DNA from: Motacilla alba alba
Taxonomy: Eukaryota > Chordata > Aves > Passeriformes > Motacillidae
DNA: 64,000 nt
Assembly: GCF_015832195.1 (NCBI RefSeq)
Contig: NC_052032.1
Span: 936,618 to 1,000,617, forward strand
Reading direction: 5' to 3'
Shown: in pieces, positions 57,126-64,000 of the stretch
How positions within the stretch are numbered: position 1 is the stretch's first letter
How the letters are laid out: each line of letters begins with the position of its first letter
Translations under genes and position numbers: made by a program
The notes under the pieces: model-generated
Told to the model about the DNA's origin: nothing
Database searches by the model: none
The model's input: the letters and a program-made list of their open reading frames with translations, nothing else

Positions 57126-58311
57126 CATCCCCATATCTTGGGATAAGTAAATCCAATACCTTGGGTTTTAAACTCAAAATTTCTTCACACTGCAAATCCC
57201 TGAACTAAGTTTCTTATTATTTTCTTAATTCTTCCTGCACTGAAATTTATCATACTTGGTCTCAGCCCATTGGTTACTTACAGATGTTGTGCAGATCTTG
57301 TTTGGCAAATGGGAATCTAAAGAGACTTTGCCTACTTAAAATGCAACACATTAGGAAAATAAAATCCATTTTTACAGTTCTCCCTGAGGAGCAGAACAAT
57401 TATTAAATAAGAGCACTGGGAAAATGAATCAGGCAGTTGTAAATGATTCACGGGTCACCATGGTGGCTGCACGTGGGTGTGCACACATACAGCACTCACT
57501 GTATCACACTTTTCACTGGGGAAGTGTCAGTGAGCACAACAAAGCAACTTCCTGGGCTTTGCTCTGCTACCCCCCAGAAAAGTAGAAGAAATCAAAAGTT
57601 ACATTTACTTTAAGGAAACATTTATGATGCAAATTAATCAAGAAGCAGAGATGCTAAAGGTTCTTCCTCAACCATAAATTAACACCAGCAAACCACCTCT
57701 GCATCTTCCCATCCCTGTCAGAACTTTACAAACACCACATCCTGTATGAGTAAGGTGCGGGCAAGAAAACCTTAATTTTGACTACATTAATTTCATGGTT
57801 TAAATTCACAACCCTCCAAATGTTTTTGCACATGCAAGGCGTTAACACTGTGCCTCCACAGTTAACATTTGCAAGGCATATTCCAGCCCACATCCCTGCT
57901 TCTAACCTTTCACTGCTTTTCCAAATAAATTCCTTCTCAGGCTGAACTTTCTCCCACTTAGTCAGAGCCCAAAGGAAAAAAATGTTTTTAAAAGATCAGA
58001 TCAATCTTTTTTATTTATGGGGTTCTGAAATATTTACTGTATATTCCATCTTGGAAAAAAAAAATAATGCCACTTCCTCTTTTTCCTCAGTTAACTGCAG
58101 TGGAGACACACATGGATGTACACCTGTGCCCAGGTGGTGAGTTTGAGGGCATCTGGCTGAGAAACTGGAAAGGAAAACGTTCTGTTTGATGCCTACAACA
58201 TCCTTAGACCCAGCGAATGTTAGTGATTCCCTCCCACCAACTGTCCTGTCTTAGCCCAGCACCCGGGTACGCACAACGGAAGAAGAAAGTAAATTCAGGA
58301 TGTATTTATAT

Positions 58312-58333
58312 GAAATATATATATATATATATA
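58312..58333. repeat. (AT)n microsatellite
   Basis: About nine uninterrupted AT dinucleotides in the large ZNF618 intron. Confidence 0.9.
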
Positions 58334-60181
58334 AAATCAATTTTTCAAAAGTACTTCTTCTGAAGATCCTTTTGGCACCTCTTGCCACCCTATTTATCCT
58401 TAAAAGCAGTTCTTTTTAACCCCGTGACACTGCAGCAGGTGCTGTGCATCACTGCCTTCCTTGGGATTTGCTCCTGAGCTGCTCATCAGGCTGTGTGGTG
58501 GCATTGTGTGACAAATTCCAACGATCATATTTTGCCTTTCCTGCAGCCTGAGGGTGGTCTGAAACACCCAGATATATCCTCACCTGTGAGATGGTATTTG
58601 TGATTTTCAAAAATTACTTCCAAGCAAGGAAAAGGGGCTCAACACAACAGAAAAGCCAAGAGACCCACAGAAAAATCAGGTTGTGTTATTTGGGATCAGT
58701 TGGGATTTTGTGGGATGTGGCCCAGGAGTTTCCAGTCTGTGGGGCTGGTCACAGCGAGCATTAATGTTCTCTGACAGCTGCTCCTGTTTATGCCAGGATT
58801 TCAGGCACGAGAGAAGGAGGCTGTCAGGGATGCTCTGGGCTTACAGACAGGATCTGTATGCTGGGCTCTGAAGCATCTCCCAAAATGGGGAGGTCACTGG
58901 AGAGCTGCGCAGGATTAACCCGCTGGCAGGCTCAGCACTGGGATCTGCTTTTGAGGAACAGCACAAAATCCAGCTGTGCCTCTTGGACAGAACTGCAGAC
59001 TCACAGGAGCACGAAACGGAGACAAGAAGGCCGGGATCTATGAGCAAACAACCATGAGCGGTCTTTCAGCTTCCAGCAAATTCCCTGAATTGCCATAGGA
59101 ACAACTGCAACAGCCCAGGCATGGAAGCAAGCAGAGCAGTAGAACTGGCTAGTAGTGGAGCTCTTTTTCCACGTTGTTTTCATGCCCATCTCCCAGATGT
59201 TGTCACAGTACAGCCTGGGAGCACAGCCTGCTTTAAACTGCAGCTTGCTTGTGACGGTCCTCAAAAAAGGTGGCACCAGGGAAAAATTACACTCAACCTC
59301 CACTGTCAGCAAGCTGTCCTGATTCAGCCAGCCTGACTGACACGCTGGAGATCAAGGCTCCCAAAAGCACCACATCCCAATTCTTCTCACTTCTAACTGT
59401 GCTTTATTTAAAGAACCCAGAAATAGCAGGAGTCTTCCCTAGAATATCAATCAGCACTGCTCCCTCAGACTCCAGAATTCTCCCCTGGAAGAACACTCAT
59501 GAAGTAGCAGACCACTAACCAGACATACCTGAAGTTAATGCATCAGCTGTACTTTGAGATACCTTCAGCAATCCTTCCCTGCCCACTTCCCTGTGCATTT
59601 TCTGGTTTCTTTCCCAGGGCACAGAACCGCAATCCAATCCAAGAGCCCAGCACTAAGTGGGCTGCAAGCCCAGGGACCTGCACTTTATTCCACTGGCACT
59701 CACACATGTGTTGCCTCTGGCAAGTCACTTTCTGTCCTGCTGCTTCCTGCCTGCCTACAGAATTCCAAACTCCTCTGGGAAGTGATCCCAGGCTCAGCCA
59801 GGCAAAGAGCTTAGAACTACTTTGGACTGGGAGCACTACCTGCTTTATCTGTTAACATTTGGTATTTTGGTATTGAAAGGCCATTTCTGAGGTGAAATGA
59901 GGCAAGTGTCATATTAACATTTGCCAGAGCAACCTGAGTTCTGCCCTGGGCTGGTCTGAAGAAGCAGAGCACTGTAAGAAAGAGCAGCAGTGAGCAGGCA
60001 GAGCAAAGCTCCAATGCCTACACACTCTCAGGTGAACTTCATGGGCAACCCTAAAACTCAGTTCCCCCCAAGCTGTGCAAGCCAGTTATGGTTACTCTGA
60101 AGATGCTCCTGTACGTAAGGTCCTCTTTCCTACACAGGAAAGGATGGTACAACACTCCAACAGGCTGAATGTTCCAGCCAC

Positions 60182-60420
60182 AGAGTCAGAATCCCAGACA
60201 GGTTAGGGTTGGAAGGGACCTTCAAAGATCACCTTGTTTCACCCCTTGCCATTATCCCAGGCTGCTCCAAGCCCTAATGTCCAGCCTGGCCTTGGACACT
60301 GCCAGGGATCCAGGGGCAGCCACAGCTGCTCTGGGCACCCTGTGCCAGGGCCTGCCCACCCTCCCATGAAACAATTCCTTCCCAATATCCCGTCCAACCC
60401 TGCCCTCTGTGATTCTGTAG
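60182..60420 (-). mobile_element. CR1 LINE 3' fragment
   Basis: It begins AGAGTCAGAATCCCAGACAG then GGTTAGGGTTGGAAGGGACC. It continues with CCAGCCTGGCCTTGGACACT, GGATCCAGGGGCAGCCACAG and GGGCACCCTGTGCCAGGGCC. It is a clear songbird-type CR1 3' end in minus orientation. Confidence 0.93.
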
Positions 60421-61712
60421 CTGTGTCCGCAGTCCGGGACATGTGCACTGAACACAACCCACTGGACACCACCCACTGAACACACCCCACCCCACAGCCT
60501 GGCACCGTGCAAACACCTGATGAGGTGAGAGGAACTGCTGCCTTAGCCGTGTCCCTGCCCCCACAGGGCCCTGGCCCCCCTCTTGCCCCTGGGTTTATTC
60601 AGCGACCTGTCCTGGTGCCAAGAATGTCCTATGGAATGTGAGCAGCAGGAGGGAGACTGTTTGTTCCAGTTTGTAACTGCCCTAAACATGACTGCAATTC
60701 CCACGGAGAATGAGAGCACAGACCCAGCCCAAACACCTTCCCTGAGGACTTCCCAGAGTCTGGAGCAAACCACACAGGCATATGAGCATCTCAGAAAAGA
60801 CCTCCAGACTCTTCTATGGGAACAGTTAGTGATCAGGTGGCAAATTAGCCACACCTCTCTAGGAAAAGATATTAGACAGTTTTTTCAAAATCACCCTCTT
60901 CTCTTCCTCGTCCCTGCCAGTTAAAGTTGGTAGTAGTCAGACAAGTCTCTTTAACACATTAGCACTGTGGGTTGCATTGTTTTCTTCTCTCTCATGTGGG
61001 AATTGTGGTCTTGGACCGTGAGCCAAGGCTCAAAAAGGAGCTCCCAAAGCCATGCAGCCATGTCCCTGTGAGTACATCCCCTCCTCACCACCACAAAGCT
61101 GTGGCTCTCCAAGAATGCGTCCAAAAAAATAAAGGGAGTCCCAGAGACACCATCTATTGACAATAAACCCCAAAGCCTGAAAATAACCAACTGAATGCAA
61201 CAGTTTTTCCTCAAGTGAGTCTTCAAAGTGCTTTCCCAGCTGGAAAGTCTAAACACCACTGTCTCCTTTTTACACAGGCAGCAAACAACAGTTCTCAGCT
61301 GAGTCCCAGCTGGCCCCACAGCTCCCTTTCTCCCAGGAATCAAAAAGGCCAGGATGGGCGTTCCCCAACAGCCCCTCTGATCACAGCCCCTCAGAGCTGA
61401 AGGCAAGGGCACATTCCAGCACAGCCTCACCCCCAGTCAGTCCCTCGTCCTCCCTCAGCTCAGGCTCGTGCTCGCACACCCAGACTTTGCTTCCCACCAC
61501 AGAGCTGGCTGCTCCAGGGCAGCCCAGGGAGCACAGCACAGGAACTGAACCACAGCCCAGGTGCTCTGCACAGACAGCAGCTGAGATGTCACCTGGCACA
61601 CAAGGTTGCCTTCACCAACACTTCTTGGGTGACCACTGGTGGCTGTGAATAACAGCGAGTGACCATGGAGAAAATCTGATCAGCTTTTCCAACCCTGCAG
61701 TTTGTGATGTAA

Positions 61713-61806
61713 ACACACATCACAAATGTGTGTAATGTGTTGTAATGTTGTATAATGTGATGTGTTTTATAATGTGATGTGTTGTATAATGTGTTGTATA
61801 GTGATT
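61713..61806. repeat. Short inverted repeat and TGTAATG/TGTATAATG tandem repeat
   Basis: ACACACAT (61713-61720) and ATGTGTGT (61726-61733) can pair over a 5-base loop. They are followed to 61806 by repeated TAATGTGATGTGTT and TGTATAATGTG words. Low-complexity GT/TA-rich DNA. Confidence 0.85.
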
Positions 61807-63647
61807 ATGTGAACTAATCCAGGGCCCCACTGCTGGTCAAAGGACTCCTCACTCACAGGTTCAGGATGGATGTAATCCATGCCCCACAGAGAAGCACAGG
61901 AGAGAAAATAACACCTTCCTGTATCCCTTAAATACTGAGACATTTTGGGAGAGGGCAGCAAACCATGCCTGCAGAGACCATGAACGCAGGGGCTCCCAAC
62001 AAGATAGAAATAGCAGAGGAAGATTGGTACAATGCAGGCATCTGTAAGAGAGAGGGTGCAAACAGCCAGATTGGGTTACAGAGAAACAGCAGTGCAGCAG
62101 CGGGCAAAGCAAAAACAGCAGGAAAGGAAAGATAAATAAAAAATTCCTAAAATATAATGAGGACAAACATACCGACAAGGAAACAAGATAGCCATTGAGT
62201 GGAAAAATGAAAAGAGACATGGAGAGGCAATGAGGGTAGGCCAGGGATTTAATCCAGCCTCAGAGGGGAAGGCACAGGGAGGAAAGAAGAGAGCTGAGTT
62301 GTTTCACTGCAGCACAAGGATGGAAGAGGAAGATGGCTCTCTCAGGAAATTACAACCATGTGCACTTAGGCACAGCAGCATTGGCCCAGCAGTCTCACAT
62401 CCACTCTGCAGGACAGGTGACATGTCCAGGCTGTCCTTCCAGCAGGGCATGGCCATGGTGGATCCTTCTTCCCCTTTCCCTACCCCACCATTCACCATCT
62501 CCCAGTTCTGCTGGCTTGGTTTTGCCTCCATCTCTTTCAGCTAGATGAGACTATTTGGGTGAATGTGGCAGGTAAAAAGTAATTCCTGCACAGGAGATGG
62601 GCTGGACCCTGCACAAAGATGGAAGCATTTCCTGCCCCTCCTACTGCTCCATCTCCAGTGCCACCACAATAACTCCTCAGAAGCCAGGTGGAGGAAACAG
62701 CTGCTTCTCACTGTTCTCTCCCAGACTTCTGCCCATGATGCTCCCTTCTCTCCCTCTCTCCAGGACCCAGACACCACAGAAGAGGCATTTACATCCACAG
62801 AAATCCTTCTATAGCTCCAACAACATCGAATCTGCCCACACTGCAAAGGTGTGAGCCCTCATGTCTTTTTCTTTCTTCACACCTCACTCTGCTCTATCTT
62901 CTCCAGCCAAAAAAGTTCCCACAAGAAGTGGGGAGAGGCTGACTTAGGGAAAAAAACCAAATCTCTGTTGGCACAAAGTGGTTCCTAAGCTCTGGCAAAA
63001 GTACCCAATACTCAAACAGCAAGCCCAGGATGCACACAGCCTAGCCCAGAACACAGCAGTGCCTGCCAGCAAAATTCAGAACAAGAGAGCCAGGAGATGA
63101 GCCTGGAAAGCCTCTAAGTAAAACACCAACAGGCAGCTGAGCAATGACTGAAAGAGAGACACCAAAGGAGGTGACAGAAGCCTGGGAAGGAGTTTCCATG
63201 CCCTGCACAGAGCTGGACTCTGTCAAGGGAAAGGCTCAGGTGCAGAGCCCAGCCTCCCCTGTGAGCAGCAGACTGTGTGTGCACACTGATGTGGGATGGC
63301 TGCTTGCTACCGAGGTATTTCAGCTTAGAGCTGAGGATCTCCATTCCCCACCTGCAGTGAAGTCAGTCCTGCTTCCTTTTGCAGACAGAAAGCCAAGACC
63401 CCCCTATGCTAATGCCAATTGTTCACCTATCACAGAACACAGTGAAGAAAGAGTTCAGAAAAGGTAGTCTGGCTGTACTTTTTATTTTTTCTTTATTACT
63501 TATCTAGCATTTCTATACCCACGCAGGATAAGTTTGGTGCTTCCAAGCTGCTGTCTACAACCAATGTTTGTAACTTACCTTTCCAGTGGGAATCATGGCT
63601 CTCACCTAACACACAGCAAAACCCAGGTGGGCAGAGGCCTCGGGAGA

Positions 63648-63800
63648 TCTCTGGTCTGAACTCCTGCTCAAAGCTGAGTCCTCTCCAAGCTCAGTCCTGG
63701 TTACTTGGGACTTTACCCAGGCTGGTCTCCTAAAGAGCCTCAACCTCTCTTCTCTCCACTTCATGCCCATTATTTCTCAGTTGTCCTGTCACCGGGAACT
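63648..63800 (-). mobile_element. Diverged CR1 LINE fragment
   Basis: The words CTGAACTCCTGCTCAAAGCT, GGTTACTTGGGACTTTACCC, AGGCTGGTCTCCTAAAGAGC and CCACTTCATGCCCATTATTT follow the order of an avian CR1 read in reverse, but with many substitutions. It is an older copy. Confidence 0.7.
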
Positions 63801-64000
63801 GTCCGGCTCCACCTCCCCACCCATCCCTCACAGCAGCCGTGAGTGTGTCCCTAGCTCCCTCTGGTGCCACCTCTGCCCCGGCCCTCTCTCAGCCCTGGGC
63901 CGGCTCTGGCTCTCCCTCCCCGGGGCTGGGGCACACAAACCCAAACTGCAGGTTTAGGGTTTAAAAATCCTACAGGGCTGGACGCCGCTAGAGGCTGGCA

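Larger units (their letters stand above)
48794..64000 (-). other. ZNF618: Large 5'-ward ZNF618 intron (runs off the window)
   Basis: I searched this 15.2 kb for the finger 1 exon (human SYECGICGKKYKYYNC) and did not find it, so it is taken as intron. It contains four CR1 fragments, two AT microsatellites, a TGTAATG-type tandem repeat, and a candidate conserved noncoding block at 54897-55015. Two weak in-frame micro-exon candidates are discussed under findings. Confidence 0.7.

Noticed and set aside
57288..57322. Strong donor (ATCT/GTAAGTAACC) on the minus strand
   Set aside because: The only nearby acceptor gives a 35-bp exon that would shift the ZNF618 frame, and the peptide has no finger residues.
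1..64000. tRNA, rRNA, CRISPR array, bacterial operon or prophage features
   Set aside because: None seen. The window is vertebrate intron, exon and intergenic DNA, so Shine-Dalgarno sites, operons and arrays do not apply.

Overview
The window is vertebrate nuclear DNA, almost certainly from a bird and probably a songbird. It has widely spaced small exons with GT-AG splice sites, a high density of CR1-type LINE 3' ends, and a solo retroviral LTR. Its one large gene encodes a protein nearly identical to the vertebrate zinc-finger protein ZNF618. No bacterial, CRISPR, rRNA or tRNA features were seen.

From about 9.4 kb to the right edge, the minus strand carries the 3' part of ZNF618. Reading right to left there are nine confident coding exons (48.8 kb down to 16.7 kb). 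They cover zinc fingers 2, 3 and 4 of the human protein, the linker regions, and a single 1.5-kb terminal exon for the domesticated hAT-transposase module. A long AT-rich 3' UTR runs to a poly(A) signal near 9.42 kb. Two more in-frame cassette exons (36995-37141 and 29247-29291) are proposed. The start codon, N-terminal exons and zinc finger 1 exon were not found, so at least 15 kb of intron (48794-64000) lies at the right edge and the gene continues outside the window. Every internal exon found has the same phase (one codon base before the junction) and a length divisible by three, so cassette skipping keeps the frame.

The left 9.4 kb lies beyond the ZNF618 3' end. It holds a CpG-rich block (about 1.8-2.5 kb) with a seven-copy 23-bp GC-rich minisatellite, a CR1 3' end, an 842-bp solo LTR with a matching 4-bp target duplication (5813-6662), and a second CR1 3' end. 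Three plus-strand segments (ending 2525; 3537-3692; 7089-7896) have matching splice phases and could form an unrecognised gene running tail-to-tail towards ZNF618. This is the most novel, and still unproven, observation here.

The remaining DNA is intron with CR1 fragments, short tandem repeats, one long perfect palindrome, and at least one block that looks like a conserved noncoding element. All eight recognisable CR1 fragments within the ZNF618 transcription unit lie in the same orientation as the gene.
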